Of a stretch of DNA of 44,429 nucleotides, positions 33,197 through 40,525 are shown one piece after another (positions within the stretch are counted from its first letter, which is position 1; every line of letters begins with the position of its first letter). A program made the position numbers and the translations under genes. The notes beneath the pieces are model-generated. The model ran no database searches. It was not told the origin of the DNA and saw only the letters and a list, made by a program, of their open reading frames with translations. The stretch is from JAPLGE01 sp964355545 (GTDB lineage: Bacteria > Bipolaricaulota > Bipolaricaulia > UBA7950 > UBA9294), in the NCBI GenBank assembly GCA_964355545.1, contig CAYHEK010000003.1, forward strand, positions 1-44,429, given 5' to 3'.

Positions 33197-33447
33197 TGCG
33201 CGACGCGTCGGTCTTCTGGCTTGAGACGACCGAAAAGGAGATTCACTTCATCGACGCGATCGCGAGCGCCTACGACGGCCTGGCGAACGTGCGGCGCGAC
33301 TACCGGCTAGAAAATGGCAAGGTGTACTTCAAGGTCTACGTCGCTTTGGGGATGGAAGAGGAGTTCTTGGAGCTCATCGACGACCTGCGCCGCACCGCGA
33401 GGATCGGGGAGGTCCTGAAGGACGATGAACCCCTTCCGGCCGCGTGA
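33196..33447 (+). CDS. DUF4911-type small protein
   Basis: 83-aa cytoplasmic protein. The pattern FWLETTEKEIHFIDAIASAYDGLANVRRDY, with KVYFKVYVALGMEEEFLELIDDL after it, fits the DUF4911 family as I remember it; these accompany yqeG or similar genes in thermophiles. A ferredoxin-like beta-alpha-beta fold is suggested by spacing. No function is known. Start overlaps the mazG stop by one base (TGATG), and its end overlaps yqeG by 23 bases. Confidence 0.65.
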   Translation: MRDASVFWLETTEKEIHFIDAIASAYDGLANVRRDYRLENGKVYFKVYVALGMEEEFLELIDDLRRTARIGEVLKDDEPLPAA

Positions 33448-33892
33448 GGTCGCCTCCTCGATCTTCGCGATCGACTTCGAGCGGCTCTTTCGCCGAGGGA
33501 TGCGCACGGTCCTGTTCGACCTCGACAAGACCCTGAAGGACCGCGGGCCAAGCGAAGTGGAGCCCAGCGTCCTCGCGCTCCTTGCGCGTCTTTCGGAGAT
33601 GGGCTTTCGTATCGGGATCCTGACGAATCGTCGACCCCTTGCGGCTGACCCCGCCCTTGACGCGCTCGTGCGACGGTACCCCCTCCACCACACGGCGAGG
33701 AAGCCATCCAGAAAGGGCTTCTTGGCTCTCCTTCAGGAGCTTGGCACCTCGCCGCGCGAGGCGGTGATGGTCGGGGACCACCTCCTTACCGACATCTTCG
33801 GGGCGAACCGCCTCGGCATCTACTCCATCCGCATCCTTTCTACTTCAGGCGCGGGTCGAGGACGTCGCGCAGGCTGTCGCCCAGGATGTTGA
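33425..33892 (+). CDS. YqeG-family HAD phosphatase, altered C-terminus
   Basis: 155-aa HAD (IIIA) protein. It has VLFDLDKTLKDRG with both aspartates, ILTNRR for motif II, KPSRKGF for the lysine motif, and VMVGDHLLTDIFGANRLGIYS for motif IV. This is the YqeG set, phosphatidylglycerophosphate or RNA-related phosphatase type. After SIRIL the protein turns into a glycine/arginine-rich tail (GAGRGRRAGCRPGC) inside a 53-base overlap with the end of the dppC-like gene on the other strand. Family members usually end in a short hydrophobic/proline strand, so its native end seems replaced. ATG 33425 overlaps the previous gene. Confidence 0.82.
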   Translation: MNPFRPREVASSIFAIDFERLFRRGMRTVLFDLDKTLKDRGPSEVEPSVLALLARLSEMGFRIGILTNRRPLAADPALDALVRRYPLHHTARKPSRKGFLALLQELGTSPREAVMVGDHLLTDIFGANRLGIYSIRILSTSGAGRGRRAGCRPGC

Positions 33893-34952
33893 ACCCAAAG
33901 ACCGTGATGATGATCGCCACGCCCGGATAGACCGCCATCCACCACGCGGTGCGCATGAACTCCTGCGCACCCTGGAGCATCGATCCCCAGTCGGGCGTGG
34001 GCGGCTTCACACCGAACCCGAGGAAGCTCAATCCAGCGACCACGATAATGTTGACTCCAATCGTCATCGTCGTGACGACGAGGAGCGAGGCAATGGAGTT
34101 GGGAAGGACGTGGCGGAGGATGATTAGCCAGGTTGGTGTCCCCAACGCGCGCGCCGCCGTGATGTAGTCGTGTTCCCGCACGGACAGGACCTCGCTGCGG
34201 ATGATTCGCGCCGGTGCAAAGTCGAAGATCCCCAGGACGATGATGAGCGTCGGGACGCTCCCGCCCCACAGACTGACGACGAGGAGGACGAAGACGAGGA
34301 ACGGGATCGAGTTGATCATCTCGAGGAACCTCATGATGACCGCATCGGCGGCCCCGCGGAAGTAGCCGCTCACGAGGCCTAGCCCTCCCCCGAGGAGCAT
34401 GGCAATCAGGGTGGCCACGGCTCCGATCCCTAGCGAGACGCGCGCCCCAAAGATGACACGATCAAGGACGTCGCGGCCGAAGTTGTCCATCCCCAGCGGG
34501 TACTCGGGCGAGGGACGGGTGAGCATCTTGTGTAGTTCCATGTGAACCCCGTCGCCCCCGGCAAGGAAGGGAGCGAACAGGGCGACGTAGCAGACAGTCA
34601 GGATGATCGCGAGGCCCACTATCCCCTTCGCGTCCCGCGCGAGGCGACGCCCCACAATCTGCCAGTACCCCTGCGCGTAACTCGTCACACGACTCAACCG
34701 CACCAAGCGGCGCAGATCGAGGAAGGCCCAGGCCCACAGGGCGAGGAAGAAGAGGAGAAGGATCGTCGTCGAGAACCAGTACTTGGACGGACCGGCGAGC
34801 CACGCCAGCCGTCCCCGGACGACCGCCAGGTAGAGGATTCCGCCGTGGACTGTAAGGAAAAGGAGAAAGAGAAAGCCCTTCCGCCACCAGCCGCGGGCGA
34901 AGTGCCCTGCCCCAGGGAGAAGAACCGACAAAGTGTAGTCTCGCCAGGTCAT
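33840..34952 (-). CDS. Peptide/nickel-type ABC transporter permease (DppC-like) with N-terminal extension
   Basis: 370-aa inner-membrane permease. The C-terminal three quarters (from about residue 105) is a standard DppC/OppC: GIVGLAIILTVCYVALFAP, LGMDNFGRDVLDRVIFGARVSL, and the EAA loop VREHDYITAARALGTPTWLIILRHVLPN that docks the ATPase. The first 95 residues are extra: LLPGAGHFARGWWRKGFLFL, a second and third hydrophobic helix, and a basic linker (DLRRLVRLSRV). Such proteins are usually about 280-310 aa. It is the last gene of the transport operon (12 bases after the other permease) and no ATPase gene is in view. Confidence 0.9.
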   Translation of the reverse strand: MTWRDYTLSVLLPGAGHFARGWWRKGFLFLLFLTVHGGILYLAVVRGRLAWLAGPSKYWFSTTILLLFFLALWAWAFLDLRRLVRLSRVTSYAQGYWQIVGRRLARDAKGIVGLAIILTVCYVALFAPFLAGGDGVHMELHKMLTRPSPEYPLGMDNFGRDVLDRVIFGARVSLGIGAVATLIAMLLGGGLGLVSGYFRGAADAVIMRFLEMINSIPFLVFVLLVVSLWGGSVPTLIIVLGIFDFAPARIIRSEVLSVREHDYITAARALGTPTWLIILRHVLPNSIASLLVVTTMTIGVNIIVVAGLSFLGFGVKPPTPDWGSMLQGAQEFMRTAWWMAVYPGVAIIITVFGFNILGDSLRDVLDPRLK

Positions 34953-34964
34953 GCACCGGCCTCC

Positions 34965-35918
34965 TTAGTCGTAGGTGATGCGGGGATCGATGTACGCGTA
35001 CAGGAGGTCGACCGTCAGATTAGACACAAGGAACAAGGTGGCAATGAACAGGGCTATCCCAAAGACGACCGCCTCGTCCATCCGCGAGATCGACTCCACC
35101 GTCAACCGGCCGATCCCCGGCCAGGCGGTCGTCGTCTCCGTCAGCACGGCCCCCGCCACTAGGGCGCCCACCTGCAGCCCGATGTTGGTCACAACGGGGG
35201 CGAGGGCGTTGCGGAAGGCGTGCCTGATGAGGACCACCCGCTCCCGCAGACCCTTGGCGCGGGCGGTGTTGATGTACTCCTGGCACATGACCTCGAGCAT
35301 GCTCGCTCGGGTGAGGCGGGCATTCATCGCCATCTGCACCGAGGCGAGGGCCACCATCGGGATGATGAGGTGCCTCAGCCCATCGAGGGTAAGAAACGAC
35401 CACCCCGATAGGGTCTCTCCTCTCCCCGAAACCGGGAGGATCTTCCAGATGACGCCAAAGACCATCATGAGCATCAGCGCAAACCAGAAGACGGGGATCG
35501 AGATCCCCATGAGTGCCGTCGTCGTCACCGTGTAGTCCAAGATCGAGTTGCGGTAGATCGCGGAGAGTAGCCCGGCAGGGATAGAAATGAGAAGGGAGAA
35601 GACAAGCGCGAAGAACCCAAGCTCGATCGTCGCCGGCAGCCGCTCCAAGATCAGAGTCCAGACGCCCTTGTGGTAGGTCATTGCCTGAAGCTGCCCATTG
35701 AAGAGACCGCTCAACAGGCGCCAGTACTGCACGGGAAGCGACTGATCCAGACCGAGCTTCTCGCGGATCGCCTCGATCGTCTCGATCTTCGCGCCTAGGC
35801 CGGCCATGACCATCGCCGGATCTCCGGGCATCGCCTTGAGGATGATGAAGAGAAGGACGGTCAGGCCGAAGAGGACAAGGACCATCTGCCCAAGCCGTCG
35901 CACCGCATACGCGAACAT
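34965..35918 (-). CDS. Peptide/nickel-type ABC transporter permease (DppB-like)
   Basis: 317-aa inner-membrane permease with six hydrophobic helices. MFAYAVRRLGQMVLVLFGLTVLLF is the typical start of DppB/OppB, the N-terminal soluble part has MPGDPAMVM and LGLDQSLPVQYWRLL, and the EAA loop is EYINTARAKGLRERVVLIRHAFRN. The ATG at 35918 was chosen for this reason and because GGGAG lies five bases upstream; a TTG at 35942 would add eight residues. It forms the channel with the DppC-like protein and sits between that gene and the substrate-binding protein gene, separated from the latter by a large hairpin. Confidence 0.92.
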   Translation of the reverse strand: MFAYAVRRLGQMVLVLFGLTVLLFIILKAMPGDPAMVMAGLGAKIETIEAIREKLGLDQSLPVQYWRLLSGLFNGQLQAMTYHKGVWTLILERLPATIELGFFALVFSLLISIPAGLLSAIYRNSILDYTVTTTALMGISIPVFWFALMLMMVFGVIWKILPVSGRGETLSGWSFLTLDGLRHLIIPMVALASVQMAMNARLTRASMLEVMCQEYINTARAKGLRERVVLIRHAFRNALAPVVTNIGLQVGALVAGAVLTETTTAWPGIGRLTVESISRMDEAVVFGIALFIATLFLVSNLTVDLLYAYIDPRITYD

Positions 35919-35940
35919 GAGGGCTCCCGACTCCTTCGTC

Positions 35941-35992
35941 AAGGACCTGGGCCACCGGAGAGAGCCTACCGGCGGCCCAGGTGGTCCTTTTT
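35941..35992 (+). terminator. Strong hairpin with T run (plus-strand terminator orientation) between binding-protein and permease genes
   Basis: Left arm 35941-35958 (AAGGACC-TGGGCC-x-CCGG) pairs with 35969-35989, with a three-base bulge and one mismatch, about 17 pairs. A TTTTT run at 35988-35992 follows on the plus strand. The genes here are on the minus strand, where the hairpin sits downstream of the binding-protein stop without a T run. It may stabilise or partly end the binding-protein mRNA and stop antisense transcription. Confidence 0.6.
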
Positions 35993-36018
35993 ACTCTTGA
36001 CCTAGCTCAGCGAGCTCC

Positions 36019-37626
36019 CTACTCTACCCACACGTTGTGCTCCGGATCGCACAGGAAGATATTTCCGAGCGGGTCGACTTGATACCCGCGGACACGCGAG
36101 CGCACGCCATCGACCTCAATGTAGTGATAGCCTGGAATGGCCGGGTAGTCATTGAAGATCTTACGCTGCGCTTCGACGTACAAGCGCTCGCGCTCCGCTT
36201 GATCGAGGGTCGTGTCGGCCTGCTTGATCAGAGCATCGACCTCAGGATTCTTATAGAAGGCGTAGTTGTTCGCGTCCCCGAGCGTGGCGTTGTCGGTCGT
36301 GTAGAGGTAGTAGGCGAAGTCGTGCGGGTCAGGCCCACCACTCCACCCCATCAGCCCTACGACCACTTTCGACCGCGTTGGGTCTGCCTCCGACCCGTAG
36401 AAGAGGTCAAGGAGCGGACCCCAGGCGAGCGGCTGCACCTCGGCGTTCAGGCCGTTCTCCTTGATGTTCGTAGCGAGGATCGTGGCGAGCTGCGTGCGGC
36501 GAGGGTCGAGCGGACAGTAGATCGTGAGCTTGTAGTCGGCGGGCATCGTGCCGTCCGCCTTCAGCTCCGCGAAGAGCTTCTTCGCGGTAGCGTCGTCCTC
36601 CTCGAGGGCAACGTTCTTCTCCAGGTACTCGCGATCGCTCGCCCACAACATCGGCGGGGTGCAGCCGTAGGCACGCACGCCGGTGATGTTCTGGAAGATG
36701 GAGAAGACGGCGGCGTCCATGTCGACCGACAGGTAGCAGGCCTTGCGGAAGCGGATGTCGTTCGACGGCGAGTTCTGCATGTTGAAGAAGATGTAGAAGT
36801 AGGAGAGGCTCGGGCACTGCAGAATCTGGATGTCGGGGTTGCTGCGGAAGCGAATGATGTCCTGCACCGGCATGTTGTCGGCAATGTCGACCCCGCCCGA
36901 CTCAAGCTCGAGCATCATCACCGAGAGCTCTGGAATCGGTCGATAGATGACCTTCTCGAGGTTTGGCTTGACGAGCCAGTAGTCCTCGTTCCTCACGAGG
37001 ATGATCCGGTCGCCCGCCTTCCACTCGGCGAGCTTGTACGGTCCGCTCCCGATCGGGTTCAGGTTGAAGGCCGCGTCTCCCATCTTGACGACCGTGTCGT
37101 GAGGGACGATCGAGCGGCTCTCCGTGGAGAACCCCGGCGCGTACGGCGCGTAGTCGGGCTTGGTGATGATGTCGACCGTGTATTCATCGATGACAACGGC
37201 CTTCTCCATCCAGGAGAGCTCGGTCGCGTTCGGCGACCCGCTCGCCGGATCGGCAATCCAGTTGAAGGTGAACGCGACGTCGTCCGCGGTGAGGGGCTCC
37301 CCGTTTGTGAACTTGATTCCCTCATTGAGATGGAACCGAACCTGCGCGTCGCTCAAGACCTCCCACGACTTCGCGACATGGGGAATCGGCTTCAACGTCC
37401 CCACCTCGAGGGCGACGAGGTCATCGAAGATCTCTCCGTAGACGTACGCATCGTACGCCGAGTTCGAGATTCGCGGGTCGAGGTCCTTGAAGTCCTGGCT
37501 GACCCCAATCACCAGGGTCCCCCCCACTTTCGCATCCGGGGTGGCTGGGACAAGCGTCTGGGCCGCCCCGAGCGCCCCCATGAAGAATAGACCAATTCCA
37601 ACCAGTAACGCTAGCTTTCTCACCAT
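36019..37626 (-). CDS. Extracellular/periplasmic solute-binding protein, family 5 (peptide/oligopeptide)
   Basis: 535-aa SBP_bac_5 protein capturing peptides for the neighbouring permeases. A signal peptide (MVRKLALLVGIGLFFMGALG, then AAQ) is followed directly by the mature domain GGTLVIGVSQDFKDLDPR. Characteristic blocks are FHLNEGIKFTNGEPLTADDVAFTF, NPIGSGPYKLAEWKAGD and IRFRKACYLSVD. There is no lipobox cysteine, so it should be soluble in a periplasm, not a lipoprotein, consistent with two membranes. ATG 37626 has AAGGAGGG upstream. Specificity (peptide, dipeptide, nickel) cannot be read from sequence. Confidence 0.93.
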   Translation of the reverse strand: MVRKLALLVGIGLFFMGALGAAQTLVPATPDAKVGGTLVIGVSQDFKDLDPRISNSAYDAYVYGEIFDDLVALEVGTLKPIPHVAKSWEVLSDAQVRFHLNEGIKFTNGEPLTADDVAFTFNWIADPASGSPNATELSWMEKAVVIDEYTVDIITKPDYAPYAPGFSTESRSIVPHDTVVKMGDAAFNLNPIGSGPYKLAEWKAGDRIILVRNEDYWLVKPNLEKVIYRPIPELSVMMLELESGGVDIADNMPVQDIIRFRSNPDIQILQCPSLSYFYIFFNMQNSPSNDIRFRKACYLSVDMDAAVFSIFQNITGVRAYGCTPPMLWASDREYLEKNVALEEDDATAKKLFAELKADGTMPADYKLTIYCPLDPRRTQLATILATNIKENGLNAEVQPLAWGPLLDLFYGSEADPTRSKVVVGLMGWSGGPDPHDFAYYLYTTDNATLGDANNYAFYKNPEVDALIKQADTTLDQAERERLYVEAQRKIFNDYPAIPGYHYIEVDGVRSRVRGYQVDPLGNIFLCDPEHNVWVE

Positions 37627-37693
37627 GTACAGCCCTCCTTGCCGAGGCTTTCGCATTGAGAGACCAACGTCCAGAGAATGGGCCACTGAAGCC

Positions 37694-38032
37694 CTACTCG
37701 AACCAATACGCCGCAGTCACTGTGGCCCCCTGGGGAACCCCCGCGAGCGGGATCTGCACGGTTCCGCCCGGGACCACCACGATGTCAACGAACACGTAGT
37801 TGTTGCTGCAGGCCACGAGCGTCGCCGGCCCACCGCCCCAGGCGATGACATCAGAAGCGGCGATGCTCACTGGCCCCGTGCTGAAGATGATGGAAAGCTT
37901 CTGAGCCGTAACCCCGGTATTGTTGTCGAAAAGGAGCACGCCGACCGCGCGCGGCACGACTGCCACCTGCGCCAGACCGACGCCCGTCGCAACGAGCACA
38001 AGCACGAGCGCTAAGCAAATTCCCCTGTGCAC
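37694..38032 (-). CDS. Small secreted beta-rich protein, unknown function
   Basis: 112-aa exported protein that I do not recognise. After GTG at 38032 (AGGAGG seven bases upstream) comes a signal peptide (HRGICLALVLVLVATGVGLAQ). The mature part is made of short alternating strands (AVGVLLFDNNTG, KLSIIFSTGPVSI, YVFVDIVVVPGGTVQIPL, ATVTAAYWFE) with one cysteine, like an Ig-like or small beta-sandwich. It heads the peptide-transport operon, 67 bases ahead of the binding-protein gene, so it may be a surface or accessory protein of that uptake system. Confidence 0.65.
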   Translation of the reverse strand: MHRGICLALVLVLVATGVGLAQVAVVPRAVGVLLFDNNTGVTAQKLSIIFSTGPVSIAASDVIAWGGGPATLVACSNNYVFVDIVVVPGGTVQIPLAGVPQGATVTAAYWFE

Positions 38033-38158
38033 TCGAACACCTCCTCTGAGCGAGAAGACTCCCCAGAGACCACCGTCCGGAGATCCCTGAAAGGTCCTCC
38101 ACAACCGACTCTAGCACCGCTGCCAGCCCACACCCGTCCCTAGTGGAGAGACACTCGT

Positions 38159-38187
38159 AGTATAGGCTCGAACCTCCGACAGGGAAT
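38159..38187 (-). promoter_or_regulatory. Probable activator-dependent promoter of the transport operon
   Basis: Minus strand -10 TATACT (38159-38164) is strong, but the -35 position at 17 bases (ATTCCC, 38182-38187) is poor. Direct repeats begin right at this position, which suggests that a bound activator replaces the -35 contact. The start near 38152 leaves a 120-base leader before the GTG. Confidence 0.45.
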
Positions 38188-38275
38188 CATCCAAAAGCTA
38201 GCAGAAAGCTATCCACCAATGGCAGGAAATCATCCAAAAGCGGAGAGAAGTGATCCACCAATTGAGGTGGCGAGC
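38167..38275. repeat. Helically phased direct repeats (ATCCA core), about 21-bp period
   Basis: Four cores ATCCA begin at 38189, 38211, 38232 and 38253 (steps 22, 21, 21). Alternate units are alike: units 1 and 3 share AATCATCCAAAAGC (38185 and 38228), and units 2 and 4 share ATCCACCAAT. A fifth, weaker unit may start at 38167 (ending CAGGGAATC, against CAGGAAATC at 38223). About two helical turns per step puts all sites on one face of DNA. Every core in its 9-base context is 7/9 to the DnaA box TTATCCACA. The rest of the 403-base gap 38033-38435 holds the two divergent promoters and no gene. Confidence 0.7.
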
Positions 38276-38350
38276 GAGCCTTCACGCGAAGGAGGGGCCG
38301 CCCGACCAAAAGAAGGCCCTCCTGCCAGATCCCCTCGGCTCTCCTTGTTC

Positions 38351-38379
38351 TTGGTTAGTAGAGCTCGATCGGCTATCAT
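38351..38379 (+). promoter_or_regulatory. Promoter of the argF-cit operon
   Basis: -35 TTGGTT (38351-38356), 17-base spacer, -10 TATCAT (38374-38379). Start near 38386 leaves 50 bases to the argF ATG, which has GAGGAGG upstream. The phased repeats end about 75 bases upstream of the -35, so they could also influence this promoter. Confidence 0.6.
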
Positions 38380-38435
38380 CCGACTCGCTCTAAACCTAGA
38401 GGCTACTTGCCGCGTTCGCGAGGAGGAAGCGATTC

Positions 38436-39347
38436 ATGGACAAGAAGGACCTTGTCTCCTTGGCGGACCTCTCGACCGAGGAGATCTACGAGATCCTGGA
38501 GACGGCGCGGAATCTGAAGCTCGAGCGGCGAGCCGGCGTGCGGCACGACATGCTCGCCGGGAAGACGCTAGCCATGATCTTCCAGAAACCGTCGCTCCGC
38601 ACCCGCGTTTCGTTCGAGGTCGGAATGAACCAGCTCGGAGGCCGCGCGATCTACCTCGGGCCCGACGAGATCCAGCTCGGTGAGCGCGAGACCGTTGAGG
38701 ACGTCGCCCTGGTCCTCTCGCGCTACGTGGACGGGATCATGGCCCGCGTCTTCGCCCACGAGACGATCCTCGAACTCGCGAAGCACGCGACCGTGCCGGT
38801 GATCAACGGCCTCTCCGACCTCCTTCACCCCTGTCAGGCCCTAGCCGACCTTCTCACAATCTGGGAGAAGAAACGCGAGCTTCGTTCGCTCACGCTCGCC
38901 TTCATCGGCGACGGGAACAACGTCGCCCACTCCCTAATCAACGGGTGCACCAAGGTGGGGATGGCATTCCGCATCGCCTGTCCGAAGGGGCACGAGCCGA
39001 ACGCGGAGATCGTGGCCGCGGCCCGCGCCGCGGGCGGGAAGATCGAGATCCTGCACGATCCCAGAGAGGCGGCGAAGGCGGCGGACGTCCTGTACACCGA
39101 CACCTGGACGAGCATGGGACAAGAGGCGGAGGCGAAGGAGAGGCGGCGCGCCTTTGCCGGATTCACGATCGACGAGGAGCTCCTCGGACTCGCCGCACAG
39201 GATGCCCTTCTCCTCCACTGCCTGCCGGCCCACTACGGGGAGGAGATCACCTACGGGGCCTCGCGCAGCCGGTCAAGCGCGATCTTCGACCAGGCGGAGA
39301 ACCGGCTCCACGCCCAGAAGGCGGTCCTCGCTCTGCTTCTCTCCTAG
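38436..39347 (+). CDS. argF: Ornithine carbamoyltransferase
   Basis: 303-aa enzyme joining carbamoyl phosphate and ornithine to citrulline, or, in fermenters, the reverse phosphorolysis. Carbamoyl-phosphate site SLRTR at 53-57 (usually STRTR), HPCQALAD at 131-138, ornithine loop DTWTSMGQE at 222-230 and HCLPAH at 261-266 are all present; the SMG loop separates it from aspartate carbamoyltransferase. Being first in an operon with citrate-lyase-type genes, and not with arg genes, hints at a catabolic role in amino-acid fermentation; this is inference. The next gene begins 8 bases later. Confidence 0.93.
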   Translation: MDKKDLVSLADLSTEEIYEILETARNLKLERRAGVRHDMLAGKTLAMIFQKPSLRTRVSFEVGMNQLGGRAIYLGPDEIQLGERETVEDVALVLSRYVDGIMARVFAHETILELAKHATVPVINGLSDLLHPCQALADLLTIWEKKRELRSLTLAFIGDGNNVAHSLINGCTKVGMAFRIACPKGHEPNAEIVAAARAAGGKIEILHDPREAAKAADVLYTDTWTSMGQEAEAKERRRAFAGFTIDEELLGLAAQDALLLHCLPAHYGEEITYGASRSRSSAIFDQAENRLHAQKAVLALLLS

Positions 39348-39355
39348 GAGGGGAC

Positions 39356-40525
39356 ATGTCGGACGAAACGATCGTCGGGACGGACTCGAAGGGCGACTCC
39401 CGCGTCAGCGTGACCCCCTCGAAGTCGCTCGCCGTCGACGTCTCGACCGACGATCGCGAGCTCTTCGAACGAGGGATCCGCGAGGTCGTGGAGGAGACCC
39501 TCTCCCGTCTCGGGAAGGTGAGGGCCAAGGTCGCCGTCGCCGACCAAGGGGGGCTTGACTACGTGATCGCCGCTCGCGTCGAGGCGGCGGTTCGCTCCAC
39601 GCTTCCCGAGCTTCCCCCCATCTCTCCGGAGGTGGATCGTGCGGGGGCTGAGCGCGACGCGCCCAGGCGGAGCCGCCTCTACGCCCCCGGGAACAACCCG
39701 CGACTCCTGGTGGGGATCGAGCTGCACGGAGCGGACTGCGTTCTCCTCGACCTCGAAGACTCGGTCCCACCGTCCGAGAAGGTGGCAGCGCGGACCCTGG
39801 TGAAGCACCTCCTCGCGGCGATTGCGTTCCCGAACGAGGTGTGGGTCCGCATCAACCCCCTTGACTCGGGCGGAAGGGACGACCTCCCTGAGGTCCTCCG
39901 CGGCTGGCCGCACGGGATCGCTCTTCCCAAGGCGGAGTCTTGCGGTGATGTCGTCGGTCTCTCGCGGGAGCTGGAGCGGCTCGAGAAGGAGCTCGGAATC
40001 CCCGCCGGGACGACGTGGATCATGCCGATCCTCGAGACGGCCAAGGGAATCCTCCACGCCGAGGAGATCGCCGGAGCCGACCCCCGAGTGGCCGTCCTCG
40101 CCTTCGGCGCCGAGGACTTCACGCGCGACCTCGGGGCGAGGAGAACACAGGAGTCGCTCCTCTTCGCGCGGTCGATGCTCGTCGCCGCGGCGAAGGCGGC
40201 CCTAGTCCAGGCCTCGGACACGGTCTTCGCAAACGTCGAGGATGAGGTGGGGCTCGCGGCCGAGGCGGCGCACGCCCGCGACCTCGGCTTCGACGGGAAG
40301 GGCGCGATCCACCCTGCGCAGATCGGCCCGCTCCACGCCGTCTTCTCCCCGAGCGAGAAGGAGCTTGATGAGTCGAGGAAGATCGTCGCCGCCGCGGAGG
40401 AGGCCGAGGCCCGCGGGATCGGCGCGATCGCGATCGGCGGGAAGATGATCGACCGGCCGGTCCTGGAACGCGCTCGACGCGTCCTGCGCCTGGCCGACCG
40501 GCTCGGAAGAAGGGATTCCCGATGA
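39356..40525 (+). CDS. Fused citrate (or citramalate) lyase acyl-carrier and beta subunits
   Basis: 389-aa protein. Residues about 6-85 are CitD-like (VGTDSKGDSRVSV; LFERGIREVVEETLSRLG; ADQGGLDYVIAARVEAAVR), the acyl carrier. Residues about 104-385 are CitE-like: RRSRLYAPGNNPRLL, DCVLLDLEDSVPPSEK, VWVRINPLDS, GIALPKAES, and GAEDFTRDLGARRT, the TIM-barrel that cleaves the acyl-thioester. CitD and CitE are normally separate (about 98 and 290 aa). In E. coli CitD the prosthetic-group serine lies in GTLES-GD; here the matching stretch is GTDSK-GD, so the serine appears one residue early. ATG 39356 follows AGGAGGGG. It overlaps citF as ATGA. Confidence 0.88.
   Translation: MSDETIVGTDSKGDSRVSVTPSKSLAVDVSTDDRELFERGIREVVEETLSRLGKVRAKVAVADQGGLDYVIAARVEAAVRSTLPELPPISPEVDRAGAERDAPRRSRLYAPGNNPRLLVGIELHGADCVLLDLEDSVPPSEKVAARTLVKHLLAAIAFPNEVWVRINPLDSGGRDDLPEVLRGWPHGIALPKAESCGDVVGLSRELERLEKELGIPAGTTWIMPILETAKGILHAEEIAGADPRVAVLAFGAEDFTRDLGARRTQESLLFARSMLVAAAKAALVQASDTVFANVEDEVGLAAEAAHARDLGFDGKGAIHPAQIGPLHAVFSPSEKELDESRKIVAAAEEAEARGIGAIAIGGKMIDRPVLERARRVLRLADRLGRRDSR

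Noticed and set aside
36037..37590. 517-codon plus-strand frame antisense to the solute-binding protein gene
   Set aside because: Same kind of shadow: no motifs, and the opposite strand is a well-supported binding protein.
38167..38275. CRISPR array interpretation of the phased repeats
   Set aside because: Conserved cores are short (5-14 bases), the units abut at 21-22 bases without unique spacers, and no cas gene is near.
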